Origin: Eutypa lata
Lineage: Eukaryota; Ascomycota; Sordariomycetes; Xylariales; Diatrypaceae
Direction: 5' to 3'
DNA length: 64,000 bases
Assembly (NCBI GenBank): GCA_022661535.1
Contig: JAKULF010000005.1
Location: 4,464,001 to 4,528,000, forward strand
The position numbers and the translations under genes are program-made. The notes under the pieces were generated by a model, which saw only the letters and a program-made list of their open reading frames with translations, had not been told where the DNA came from and did not search any database. This document shows positions 22,985-33,744 of this stretch, one piece after another (position 1 is the stretch's first letter; the number at the start of each line of letters is the position of its first letter).

Positions 22985-24035
22985 TAGATCCACGTATTTC
23001 TAGGTTTCGGTCGGGTCTGCGCCTAAATGTATATATGCCTATCATCTTTTATATATATAGTATGTAATTTCTTATGGGAGGAGGGGATCTAACGGCCGAG
23101 GATGCTCGGCATCATGAGCAAAGTTCACATTTAGAGGACCTAGCCAATGGAGGCTACGAGACACATGTTGAACTGATGATAGAAAGCTGCCTGTTCTTAG
23201 ATACCCATCTGCCATTCCATTGCCAAACGGTTGTACAAAGAGACTAGTTAATCATTACTGTTAAATTACCAGTTCAACATCCCAAATCAAAGTTGATTAA
23301 TATGAGGAACGGAGGTAAGAGATGCATCTCTCTATTCATGAAGGAGTTGCTGCAAATTCTATATCAGAAGCAAAGTCGAGTATATGAAACCCTTCCCATG
23401 CTGAGGATAGTTTATTAAATGCCCCTCGGTATTAAACAAAGGGTTGCTCCTTCATCACGACAGCACATACTTTGTGACTCGCTGGTAGCAAGCCGTCAGC
23501 CGTCGAGGTTGTGCCTCGCAACATACAACGCACACATATGCATAAGTCTTTTCATGAATGAATATACCTATCCCTACTATCAGCAGCAATATTTTCAGAC
23601 ATTTCGACCTCTTAAGTAACCCGAAGAAACAAGCTTCTTGTGATGTTTCCTATGGGAATGGGGTCGTTCTTAGTGTTCGTTGCTTCCTAACTTATTCATG
23701 TATAAAGGTCATGGTTTGGGTAGTACTTTCCTTTCACCAACACCCCCCTTCCATGACAACATGTTGGTAGCACTATCCACCTCTTCTTGCTCTTTCCCAA
23801 ATACCAAGCTATTATGTATATAGGTAGGTACGTACGTTGATGTTTTGTCCTCAATGTCTTCGCTTCAAAGATGGGTAAACTATCTGTTTCCCTCTTCAAA
23901 CATCTACCAACATCACATACTCGCTCGCTTCAAAAATCCAGCCCGTAATATATACACTTTCTTGGACTACATCTCCTTAGACCTTTTCGCAGATTCTACT
24001 CATATTCTATAGTTTTCCAACACAAGTCTATCGTC
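22985..24035. other. intergenic, AT-rich
   Basis: No supported gene. Short TA-rich runs follow the GH5 stop (about 23023-23060). A TAGGTAGGTACGTACGT motif occurs near 23822. Confidence 0.5.
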
Positions 24036-24947
24036 ATGCCCTACGATAGTAAAAGATATAATTATGACTCCGTGTGCAACCACCCCTACGGGGTCCCTTT
24101 ACCGGGCCTCATATATTTACGGGATACGCACGACATTGTAAACCCTGACGATTTCAGACCCGGGATCCGCCACTATTTCACCCGTGCGTCCATCTGGCAT
24201 AGTCGGGACACCAAGCGTTATGCTGCTTACGACTTCGTTCGTCACATCTTTCACGATAGTTCAACGCGGTTCAGTATCCCCCAGTACCCAGGTGTCACGG
24301 CCTCAGAAGAGATGATTGAAATCGACGAAGATTACTATGTCCCAAGACGAGAATCTGCCCCGTTCCCGCCACAGTGGCAGCGAGGCCCGAGACCTCTTCC
24401 AATCTTCGTCAACTTTGAAAAGGACGTCTTCTACTTCAGCAATATGGATTTCCCCTGTGCCCGTAGACACCCCCGCCTAGAGGATTCCATGCTCAGAGCT
24501 TCCAGGTCCCTTCGACACAGGGTAGATGTGGTCACTATACAGCGATATTTCAGGTGGATTGAAAAAATCGAGAAGGTTGCCATCCAGTCCACGACATTGT
24601 ATACCAGCCGTCGTAGCTTCCTCATGAGCCAGTCAGTCAGAACCTCGCTCTTCAGTATGCGCAATCTAAGGAAAATCTACCTGGTGGTCCCTCGGGACCC
24701 GGAATGCTACTACGGACCGCATCGCAACTGGCTGCACGCGCAACCCAACGAGGACGGATTCTTGCCATACGAGGATTTCGTACAACTGCACGACAACCTT
24801 CAAGAAAGCCCCGACGGAGGAAGAGAATGCAGGTGTTGGACTGACCGGAACCCGACAAACGATGAACTAGCGAGGACGCGTCACGCATTCGCGGGCTTTC
24901 GTAATCCGCCGGAGATCATGGTGGTCATTGAGGATTTACTCCGATGA
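24036..24947 (+). CDS. hypothetical protein, weakly like 2EXR-type fungal proteins
   Basis: Single-exon frame of 303 residues beginning MPYDSKRYNYDSVCNHPYG. It is not a family I recognise with confidence. The middle resembles fungal 2EXR-type proteins in layout: PLPIFVNFEKDVFYFSNMDF looks like the 'N...D.lyl' element, followed by a segment with IEKVAIQSTT and NLRKIYLVVPR, but the usual N-terminal LPxELRxxIW motif is absent. The protein is rich in Arg, Tyr, Phe and His. Codon choice and the lack of any stop over 900 bases support it being expressed. No signal peptide or membrane segment. It sits in the gene-poor, probably lineage-specific part of the window. Confidence 0.6.
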   Translation: MPYDSKRYNYDSVCNHPYGVPLPGLIYLRDTHDIVNPDDFRPGIRHYFTRASIWHSRDTKRYAAYDFVRHIFHDSSTRFSIPQYPGVTASEEMIEIDEDYYVPRRESAPFPPQWQRGPRPLPIFVNFEKDVFYFSNMDFPCARRHPRLEDSMLRASRSLRHRVDVVTIQRYFRWIEKIEKVAIQSTTLYTSRRSFLMSQSVRTSLFSMRNLRKIYLVVPRDPECYYGPHRNWLHAQPNEDGFLPYEDFVQLHDNLQESPDGGRECRCWTDRNPTNDELARTRHAFAGFRNPPEIMVVIEDLLR

Positions 24948-25519
24948 AGCAACGGGTGAAGGTGTACAGCCATGCACTGACTGTTGGAAGAACCACTTGG
25001 GGGAGTAAGGGGTCTTGATTGGGGACTTCTAGGTATTTGTTTGAAAGACAGCGATATGGTTTTGTTATGCTAAGCGTTTGATATGTCATGTATTCTCCAG
25101 ATCGTGTTTCGGTCTGCCCTTCATTTTTATTATTAAATGTCTTGTCCATCATCCATTCTTTTGTTATCAAAAATCATTGTCTCGAAGTTTATTGGACGTG
25201 TTAACGGAAAGCTCATGGGTTCGCAGCCATATGGGCCACATCTACCGACGCGGAGGACAACTCGAGCAATGCTAGCGACTTCAGTCACAAATTTCCTGTA
25301 GTACTACAGTTAGTTTACACCAGAATGAAACATTGAATTCACTTGCCGATGGCATGATAAACACGACCTATTCTGCCCCCGTTATTTCTCGGCTCAAGAT
25401 GATGATGATGGCGGATCGTCAGCCAGTTCGCTATACATTCACCCTAAAAAGAACACGTGAGAAGCCCTCCGAGATTGTGACGTTCGTGTACTATGTAGGC
25501 AATGAGTGTCGGCCATCGA
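24948..25519. other. intergenic, no supported gene
   Basis: 3' flank of the hypothetical gene and, on the minus strand, the 3' flank of the candidate gene to the right. The short open frames here have no recognisable features. Confidence 0.45.
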
Positions 25520-26159
25520 CTATTTTTGAGACAAGTCCTTCGTGAACAGGACCAGCCGCTCCGGCGCGCCGCGTTGGTTCCTTATAGCGGTGGGTGAGAC
25601 ATCCCTGCGGATAGTGAAGCTCCAGCTGCGGTTACCTTGGCCCGGGGCGTCGCTGTAGCCCTTCTGGTTTGCACTGTCAAGGTGTAGTTGCTGGAAGCTG
25701 ATAGAGATAGCTTGTTCTCCGTTGCTGTACTACCCGCCATTGGCGAGGTGACGGATGCGTTGCTTTGGTTTTTGACATGTTTTATACACGGATGTCCCCC
25801 AAGGCCCCTTTCGTAAATAAATCATGTCGTGAAGCTGACGCTGGGAGTCCATGGTCGAGACCGTTTCCTTGTAGGAGTATGTGCCGTTCTCCCCACGAGT
25901 GAATAAAACAGCGAGATAAGCTTGGTGGATAGGGGTTTCTTCCCATTTTGCGAGGCTTGGCCTATCAAAATCAAGACTTAGGATCAGAGTGACCTTCATT
26001 CCGTATTAAGCTTCGATAATGATAGGTAGAAAAGGGTGGCATTTTTACGTAGCTACCGCAGAGGTTTCGTAACGGCGACGGAACTCTCTTTCTTATACCT
26101 AAGAGATGTAGTCTCTGGTCTCCATGGCCGGGTTTGGGTGCCGTCAGATTCGCTGCCAT
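25520..26159 (-). pseudogene. small unrecognised gene with in-frame TAG (pseudogene or missed 63-nt intron)
   Basis: On the minus strand a protein-like frame starts with ATG at 25999 (or, with a 5' exon, at 26159) and runs to TAG at 25732-25730. The same frame then continues for another 69 codons, from YSNGEQAISISFQQLHLD to DVSPTAIRNQ and LVLFTKDLSQK, ending at TAG 25522-25520. Both halves look coding (for example LILSLDFDRPSLAKWEETP and PGQGNRSWSFTIRRD). Two readings fit: a nonsense mutation, or a 63-nt intron from 25787 (GTATAA) to 25725 (TACAG) that removes the stop and keeps frame, although its 5' site is poor. A first intron GTAAAA...GAAG just upstream of the second exon is also plausible. 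Family unknown. Confidence 0.42.
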
Positions 26160-29100
26160 GGTTTACGGGAAGCTGGCGTGTTGGAAAGAATTGATCTATT
26201 GTTTGGCCTGCGCTGATGTTCTGGAAGATGCCAACGAGAGCTGCCTACATTGGCATGAAAACGGTATGTCTAGTTCATGCTTCTATTTCTTGACAGCGTT
26301 GAATCCATGCACCCGTGGACTTTTAGCAAATTCTACCCCATGTCGGTACGGAAGAACTATCGAAATGACAGTCCTGCTCAGGTGCCTCTAGGTGCCTAAG
26401 ATGTATCTGACGCGGGTTATAGTTTGAGAGATGAAAAGCAGGGGCTGTGGTGGCCGTGAGTGTGAATATCTCGGAGAGTGAGATGTTGGTAGCTAAATCA
26501 TGTAATATGTCGGATCTGAAATCAGAAGGTCGGGTCAGACTTGGAAGAGTATAAAATCTCGTCACAAGAATAGAAGGTAGACTACAGTCTAACTACCCAC
26601 ATCAGGTATTGGATAGGGGATCTCATTGTCAAGCAGAGGCTCTTATCTATATAGGTAATCCCAGCTGGACTTCCGCCATGGCGTTGTTGACTTATGAGCC
26701 CATTCCACTCGCCCTACGTTGCTACCGAGATGTCTCGAAGGCATTCCATATGGTATCCATGAAATGTAGCTACGTTAAACGATTATTTGGTCTAGATGGA
26801 TAACTAGTTTGCGTATGCAAGACAAGCCAACTACAGGTGTAGGCTCATAACAAGGAGGAAATTTAATACTCTAACTAATGTGTAGTAAGGAATACTGAAC
26901 ACGACGAAGACGAAGTGCGATAACAATACCCATATATGAAGCAGTTATGCAATGACACGGTGTCTGAAGTCATACTATGAATACATATGTAGGCTGAAGT
27001 CTATGGAATGGATATGTTCTCTAGATTTTATGTATTTGGACGTGGAACTGGCATTATCGTATCATAAGAGTCATAGACTTATATTAATAAGTATCTAAAT
27101 CATCCCGGCAGCCTGGACGGATCAAAAACCTACCTGTCCTGCCTGTACGCAGTCTGGGCTTCTAAGCTAGGCAGCCTAGACACAGCTGAATACCACATTC
27201 ACATGGTAAGGCTGGAAAATCCTAGACTCGGATGATACGAAGAGATATAGATCCCTGTCGTTTCAAAGAAGCATTGCTTTTCAAAAGTTTTAATATCTAA
27301 TAGTCTTAGTAAAAGAAGCTTAGATCGTAGCTTGAACCGCATAGTCAAAAAAGGGCTGCATGGATATTAGTTTAATTACTTGTACGTCAGTTGAGGGGAT
27401 ATTTTCTGAATGCCGGATGGGTCAGTCTAACCGTCCGTAGTCGCCGGCACTTGTTGAAAAGAGTTGGAAAATGATGTCACCTGCCAACCTGCCTATATAT
27501 ATTGGAGAGAGAGCCGAACCACTGGTAAAAGAACTGTTTTAGTGCATGCAGACGTCTTCTTACCTTGCTTCCTTGGTAGGTATTCACATGCAGAAGTATT
27601 TGTATGTACGAAATGCAAGCAAACGCAAATGAACCTACATACATACACGTACATACTTAACTACATATGTACATGTATACATGCACGCAGGCTCGTAAAG
27701 GTGCATCCATTACATTTATACATACGAAGGTAATAAGTCTGAAAATAATAAATCTATCTGCTATCTTGCATTATGGTCGCCTATAACAGGTAGAGAAGGA
27801 GAATAGAATATGAAAACCCGGTGAGTAAAGCTCGAGCCTTAGCAAAGGAGAAGGCCGAGATGAATCGAGATCCGAGACTTTTAAAAGCAGCCACTGATGC
27901 TATCTAGGAAAAGTACGTACATACTTGGACTACTTGACGTCTAGTATGTATGCGGCTAGCGTTGCGATAAAATAGAGGCTCAGCTAGCCTAAAAGGACCT
28001 ACTGTGGGTAGAAACATGGTTCTAATTGGATGACGCGTGTTGCACCCATAATAACGCGATGATATCGCGTTTCAACTTCACGTTTTCCCTTCACGCCCCT
28101 GTGCCGTCTCACGCGCCCCGTCTTCTAGTCCAATGAATCGAAATTCATACCGCCAGTCCCAAACGGCCCCCTATGTATCGACGATAACTTCAACCAGTTG
28201 CGTTCCTTTTCTCGTTGCTACACAGAGACAACATTGTGTAAGCTGGTAAGACATCACGATAGACTCTGTATATCGATTGCATTTGAGCAAGCTATTAGAG
28301 CTAGTTGGTTGCACAAGCACCAACGCAAGCGCGGCCACGATAACGGAAAGACTGGATTCACCCGTAGTTAACTATTAATCCCATCAGCCGGTTCCATGAA
28401 TCGCGGATTACGACGACCTGTTAACATATTCTCCGATTGCATGATTTTCTATTAAAACAAATCGGGGTAACTAACCGACTATACTAAATTACCGGGGAGT
28501 GGTTTAACCCCGTTCTGCCTGTTAACTAGATACGACTATAATCTTGTTCGTTGTGACCCGTGCCAAGTTCCCCAGCACTTACACCGTACTTTCCCGTCTG
28601 TAATACCCTTTTTACGAGTCTATAGCTACAGAAAACTCTCAAGCTGTGGACAAAATAATTGACACACTAACTTAATCCGCACTGTCCAAAATGTAAGCAA
28701 ATTTAGCTGTAGCACAGTGCACGAAGTGTATCAATTTTTTTGTCCACCGCTTGACTCTCTCAACCCATATCCTAGACTTTATCGTCCCGTCGGATTTCCC
28801 GTAGGCACTTTAAGCAGTTTAGGTCGCGTTGGGCGTATCGTGCATTTTGTGCATAAACGGACGTGGTCATTTAAACTGGCGACTGGCCCGCACGATTTGC
28901 ACTATTCCTCTATACAGACATAGCGGGAAATCTCTGGCGACTCATTCCTTGCAAGCTTTTACCATTTTGCCTTCCTTTTAAAACAACCTTGCAGGAGTCA
29001 CTGCCTTTCAACCCTGTCTGTGGTCCGTTCCCTTTCGTGTCAGCGAGTGGGTTTTTCCCTATCCAACCAATCTAATGCTTCAGCTGCCTCCATCACTTCT

Positions 29101-29616
29101 CCAAGACCGCCTAAGCACCAAAAGACGCCCGCAAAACCCACCGGACTGTGCATCCACTATCGCCTATTCTGGGTAGACCCGCTTGATGAGTTGTCAGTGA
29201 ATCCATTCGATCATACGTACATCTACGAAGTACTTCGTACATAGTACTAGTACTGGCCTGGCCCAATCTATCCCATACCGGGTCTTGTAACTTGTTCTGC
29301 AACCTGCAACCTGCAACCTGTCTCTCATTTTTACTGGCTTGATTGAATTCAAGAGTTAAGACGAATCGAATCGGTAGCCGGCCTGCTCAACCACACCACC
29401 CATCCTATCCCATCCTTTGCGACCACCAAGAGACCTGCCCTTGCCCTGCCAGCCAGTCTGCCTGCCCGTAACCACAGCGGCCAATCCAAGTCAATTCAGC
29501 CAACTAGTTTGCTAGTTTAGCCAACCAAGCACCGCCGAACTTCATCTCCTATCAGCTCCTCCCCCCCGACTTCCTGCATCCCCCCGTTTCCGTTTCCTCC
29601 TCTTTCCCCTCCCTTC

Positions 29617-29790
29617 ATGCTACCCGTCATCATCCACTTTCACCCGGGCATCAACCGTCTTCCAACTTCCGCTTCGTACTTTGGACAGCAAACTACCGGA
29701 CTCATCGCCTACGAAGAGAGACTTGACTCAACTATCGTCGCATATCGTCATTTGGATAATACAAAAATCCATATCACACCTGAGACTTGA
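29617..29790 (+). promoter_or_regulatory. candidate upstream ORF of the forkhead gene
   Basis: ATG at 29617 opens a 57-codon frame, starting MLPVIIHFHP and ending IHITPET with TGA at 29788-29790, 277 bases before the forkhead start codon. It lies in the C/T-rich stretch that is probably transcribed leader. It would reduce translation of the main frame if the transcript starts upstream of it. The transcription start is not visible, so this is inference. Confidence 0.35.
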
Positions 29791-29853
29791 TTCGGATCCA
29801 GCTCGTGCCACATCCTCCCTTGCTTCGTGGGTTCCACTTCTAATTAAATCCTA

Positions 29854-30015
29854 GGTGAGTGGCATCATGGAATCTATTGAACCTATCGTAGTCTGGAACC
29901 CGGATCAAGTCCCTTTCCTATCCACCTTGACAGCAAAGATACTCTCTACCGCTAGTAGTAGTCGTGATAGTAATCCTTTCGCCTGACCCTTACACTAACT
30001 GACATGACCGAATAG
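29854..30015 (+). promoter_or_regulatory. likely 5' UTR intron of the forkhead gene
   Basis: CCTAG followed by GTGAGT at 29854 is a good fungal donor, and GACCGAATAG ending at 30015 is a good acceptor, leaving a leader of about 50 bases before the ATG at 30068. The size (about 162 nt) is normal for a fungal leader intron. The acceptor is my choice; other AG positions are possible. Confidence 0.4.
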
Positions 30016-30067
30016 CCAGCATAACTGCTGTATCACGACATTATCTGACCAACTGTAATCGGCCGCA

Positions 30068-32338
30068 ATGGCCAAACCGACGCGTTTCGCGGCTTCTAAC
30101 GAGCCGCTACACATCTTTCAAGACGATTTTATTGAGCCGTCAGGACCTTCTATTAGCAGAGCTCCGATGCCTTCCGTCGGCAAACAGACATCGCCTCGTC
30201 GCGCATTGCAAACTTCGAACGGAAATGGGAACGTGTTTAACCCTCCGAGCGGACATGCAAAGCAAACATCCCCCTTTAAGCCGGCAAGTCGGCCGAACAA
30301 GACGCCTTTGACGCCTTTGAAGTCTGCAGCCAGCAACAAAATAAATTCAGTATCGATCCTACCGCCAAGCGCGCACGGGCAAATGACCGACTCGATTCCT
30401 AAGAAGCAACCATTAATGTCGAGGTTTAAAACTGTCGCTCAGAAGCCTGTCACCGTCGATCTGAACTCAAATTTTGGAGGCAAGGAAAACGTGCATCCAA
30501 CTCTTTATCCCGCCCCGACCACTTTTAGCTTGGATGTTCAGCAGTACTATCAGAAAGCGCCAGGAAAGCGCGCATTGCTTGAGGCCGCCCCGATCAAGGA
30601 CTCGAGACCGACGAAGAAGGCGAAGATAGACGAATCAACTCTACCATCACCGGATTCTTTCCCGCCTATTATTGACGATGGCGCAAAACCTAATCATAGC
30701 TACGCGCAACTCATCGGCATGGCTATATTGCGCGCACCCCAAAGGAGACTCACGCTATCACAAATCTACAAATGGATCTCAGATAACTTCTCGTTCTACA
30801 ATGCGAACGATGCTGGTTGGCAAAACAGTATCCGCCATAACCTTAGTCTTAATAAGGCGTTTATAAAACAGGAACGCCCTAAGGATGACCCGGGAAAGGG
30901 CAATTATTGGGCTATTGAGACTGGAATGGAGCATCAGTTCATGAAGGAGAAACCCGCGAGAAAGTCTATGACGAGTGTGGAGAATGTTCCTGTTATGTCA
31001 ACTCGCCTCGAGCCCGCCCATTTCGATCCTGTATTCCATGATGGCCTACCAACTCTTCCTCCGGTTCTCCCAGCTCAGTCAGCCATGAACCCCCAGTCTT
31101 CGTTGCCGCCGCAGATGTCTACCCATAGTGTTCCTGAAGTATCATCAGATGCCACAATTCCGCTCTCCGATAACATCGCTGCAGATGAGCAAATAGAGAG
31201 AGCTCACGAGCAGGACCTTCCGGTGGAGAACAGCATGTACTCGCCTATGCCGGCTACGATGCATTCCTCACCGCCTGTTCCGCGTCATCTTGCACCTCGA
31301 AGCAACACGCCTCCTCCGGCATCGCGCAAACCTCTATCCTCAGGAAACCGAGTCCACAGGCGAAAACACGCGTCAATGGACGCGTCTCTGGACGACAGCG
31401 GATATATCTCATCGTTAGACTCCTCAGTTATGCGCTCGAACAATGCGAGCAGAGTGCTCACCTCTGAGGCCGACCGTCCTCGGATTAAGCGAGGTAGGGC
31501 CGAGGAGGAGATCGCACGTCTCCGAGCTTCATCGTACGATAGCCCATCAAAAGGTCGCTCTTTCGGTTTTGCTCCACCCTCTTCATCTCCGTTACGGCAG
31601 GCCAACGAATCCGGACAAATGCTACCGCCTCTGACGCCGGCTGTCAAGATTAAGCCGCCCCCCAGACCGCCTCCATCTGTGTCCCCCAATACGAACCTTC
31701 GGCTGCATCGTGAGAATGTTAACCACATGCTCAACTCTCCTCTTCGTCGCGTTAGTACCCTTCCCGAAGAGGGTATACCCTGGAGCCCGGCATTCAACAT
31801 GGACGACAGCATTTTTAATGTGAATGATTTTGGTCCGGACCAGACTGGGTTCGACATCTTCCAGGATGCCACTTTGGACTCGTTCTTCGCTTCTGCAAAT
31901 AATGACTCCCCCATTAAGTCTCCTATGAAGCGCTCAGTCAAAAGAATGCGGTTGGACCGATGCCACTCCGCAAGTGCCCTTAGAGAGATCACAAACTCGG
32001 CGTCGCATAGGTCCATCACATCAACCCCTTTCTTGAAGGCTCCTAGCCATATTCCGGACCTTGACTACGAGACACCAAGCAAGGCTTTTGAGGGCTTCTC
32101 GTCTCCTAGCAAGATTTTCTTACAATCGCCAATCGCTGCTAAGACTTCCACTATCAAGGATGACTGGGCGAACCTTGATGAGTTTTGCACCAACAATTTC
32201 TTGGAAGACGAAGTGGAAGAGGGCTCTGGCTTGGACATTCTACAAGGATTCGAAAAGATTGGTGGGAGCCAGAAAGCTGATGCTTCCTCAAGACCTTCGA
32301 AGCCTCCATTTGGTCGAAGTTATACCACTACTTTCTGA
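30068..32338 (+). CDS. forkhead transcription factor (Sep1/Hcm1-like)
   Basis: Single-exon protein of 756 residues. The forkhead DNA-binding domain spans about residues 207-300: KPNHSYAQLIGMAILRAPQR, LTLSQIYKWISDNF, recognition helix WQNSIRHNLSLNKAF, then GKGNYWAIE. No FHA domain is present, so it resembles fission yeast Sep1 and budding yeast Hcm1, which drive periodic G1/S to mitotic genes, rather than Fkh2. Outside the domain it is disordered. A KEN box (KEN at residues 139-141) and many SP/TP sites (TSPRR, TPLTPLK, SPSKG, SPMKR) are consistent with cell-cycle phosphorylation and APC/C-dependent turnover. Nuclear; basic cluster RPTKKAKI near residue 185. The ATG at 30068 is the first in frame. 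Confidence 0.92.
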   Translation: MAKPTRFAASNEPLHIFQDDFIEPSGPSISRAPMPSVGKQTSPRRALQTSNGNGNVFNPPSGHAKQTSPFKPASRPNKTPLTPLKSAASNKINSVSILPPSAHGQMTDSIPKKQPLMSRFKTVAQKPVTVDLNSNFGGKENVHPTLYPAPTTFSLDVQQYYQKAPGKRALLEAAPIKDSRPTKKAKIDESTLPSPDSFPPIIDDGAKPNHSYAQLIGMAILRAPQRRLTLSQIYKWISDNFSFYNANDAGWQNSIRHNLSLNKAFIKQERPKDDPGKGNYWAIETGMEHQFMKEKPARKSMTSVENVPVMSTRLEPAHFDPVFHDGLPTLPPVLPAQSAMNPQSSLPPQMSTHSVPEVSSDATIPLSDNIAADEQIERAHEQDLPVENSMYSPMPATMHSSPPVPRHLAPRSNTPPPASRKPLSSGNRVHRRKHASMDASLDDSGYISSLDSSVMRSNNASRVLTSEADRPRIKRGRAEEEIARLRASSYDSPSKGRSFGFAPPSSSPLRQANESGQMLPPLTPAVKIKPPPRPPPSVSPNTNLRLHRENVNHMLNSPLRRVSTLPEEGIPWSPAFNMDDSIFNVNDFGPDQTGFDIFQDATLDSFFASANNDSPIKSPMKRSVKRMRLDRCHSASALREITNSASHRSITSTPFLKAPSHIPDLDYETPSKAFEGFSSPSKIFLQSPIAAKTSTIKDDWANLDEFCTNNFLEDEVEEGSGLDILQGFEKIGGSQKADASSRPSKPPFGRSYTTTF

Positions 32339-33744
32339 GCTTCATCATCGCCCCTCAGTTGGTTTTATGTGACCGCACGCTACGACCTTGACGAGTTATG
32401 AATGAACGATTACGCTTGCACCAAGTACGCTCTGCTATCTTGCGAACGATGCTTTGTCTCCACGAATTAGACCTTTCCGTCCCATCTCCCGGCCTCACGG
32501 CCTTCTTGTTTATTGTTTGATTTTATAATGACGCTACGTGTCTTGAGTACATACTTTTAACGCCCTATCATCCGGAGTTTTGCTACTTCTACTTTACAGA
32601 CGCTTTGACCATGTCACGCGGAAATGCGAGCATGTTTTGTTTCATCGATTCGGTTGGACAGAAAGCAAGCAAGGCGTTGGAACAGAGTGAAGGATGACCG
32701 GTACACGGGGGATTGCTAGGATGTATATGTTTTTTAGGCTGGAGTTCTTTTTTTATCGGCATGCTTTTATGATGGATAGCTCTTGTTAGGTATTTGTGTA
32801 TACCTCTTTCTGTGTAGGGATTGGCAGGCATTTATTTGCCAACATTGTATTTGGGGAGTTAAGGCAGCTATCGAGCGCATCGCACCAACATTGCGCAAAG
32901 AATTTAGTCTGAAGCTTTTTGACCTTATTGCACTTAATATCAGCTTGTCTATTTGGGCTTGAGAATATCTTCCACATCGTCTATGAGTATGTAAGGCGTG
33001 TTATGAGTGACTCCCTGTCTAGATTCTATGCTCCCATGTGTTCTTGCACTCAAATCCTACAAATATGGTTTCCTAACTGCCTACCTAGTCGTCTTCTAAA
33101 AGCAGGGGGGACTACACAGCAAGTACTGTTCTCTCATATTAGGCCCAGTAGCAGATGAGAAATATTATGCCTCTAGATACGTTGGGGGACAACTCGCCAG
33201 TAATAAATATCGAGTAAAGTCTTTCCAGCCTGCTCGAGTTCACTAGTCACGCCCTAGTAATCCGCGTGGTACTTTTATATCGTCTATTGCTGGGTATCAT
33301 GCGTGTTCTGCTACTCCCTTCTTTCCCTATCTTAGCCTGCCTCCTATCCGATCTTCATCCTTATTTACCAATGATAATAATGATGATGATGATGATGATG
33401 ATGACGGAGCCGCAAACACATTCTCTTTCTCTTCCCCCTTCTCTTATGCACCCACCCCTTTTCCACCTTGAAAGAAAGAGAAAACCAACCCCCCCGTCCT
33501 CCCAAGTGCAGTATAAACACCAACACAACCAACACCGACGCGCGTAATAATAATAGACTAGACCCTGAATAAAACCTCCAACATCTAAGGAGGGGGTGGA
33601 GGGGGCGAAAAAGACTCGGTCGTCCGTCAAGCCAAAGCGACAACCTGAGGTATGTACATATCACACATCAAGCGAGCAGCGCTGCTGCTGCTGCTGCTGC
33701 GTGGTCGCCCAACCCCTAGACTACATAGGTATGTAGCAGACTAT
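32339..33744. other. intergenic between forkhead gene and atg101 (convergent)
   Basis: 3' flanks of two convergent genes. It contains a TGA/ATG trinucleotide run (about 33379-33404) and GCT repeats (about 33681-33700) close to the atg101 stop. No supported gene. Confidence 0.5.
33379..33404. repeat. trinucleotide microsatellite (TGA)n
   Basis: About eight tandem TGA units preceded by ATAATAA, in the spacer between the convergent forkhead and atg101 genes. Confidence 0.85.

Larger units (their letters stand above)
26160..30067. other. long intergenic region; right part is promoter and leader of the forkhead gene
   Basis: Nearly 4 kb. From 26160 to about 28600 it is AT-rich with TACATA/TATGTA-type runs (about 27640-27725) and no supported gene. 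From about 28900 to 30067 the plus strand becomes strongly C/T-rich, as in long fungal 5' leaders. It includes the tandem CTGCAACCTGCAACCTGC near 29298-29318, an ATG at 29617 opening a 57-codon frame, and a likely 5' UTR intron at about 29854-30015. Confidence 0.5.

Noticed and set aside
26134..26391. 85-codon plus-strand frame
   Set aside because: Overlaps the opposite-strand candidate start and has no recognisable features.
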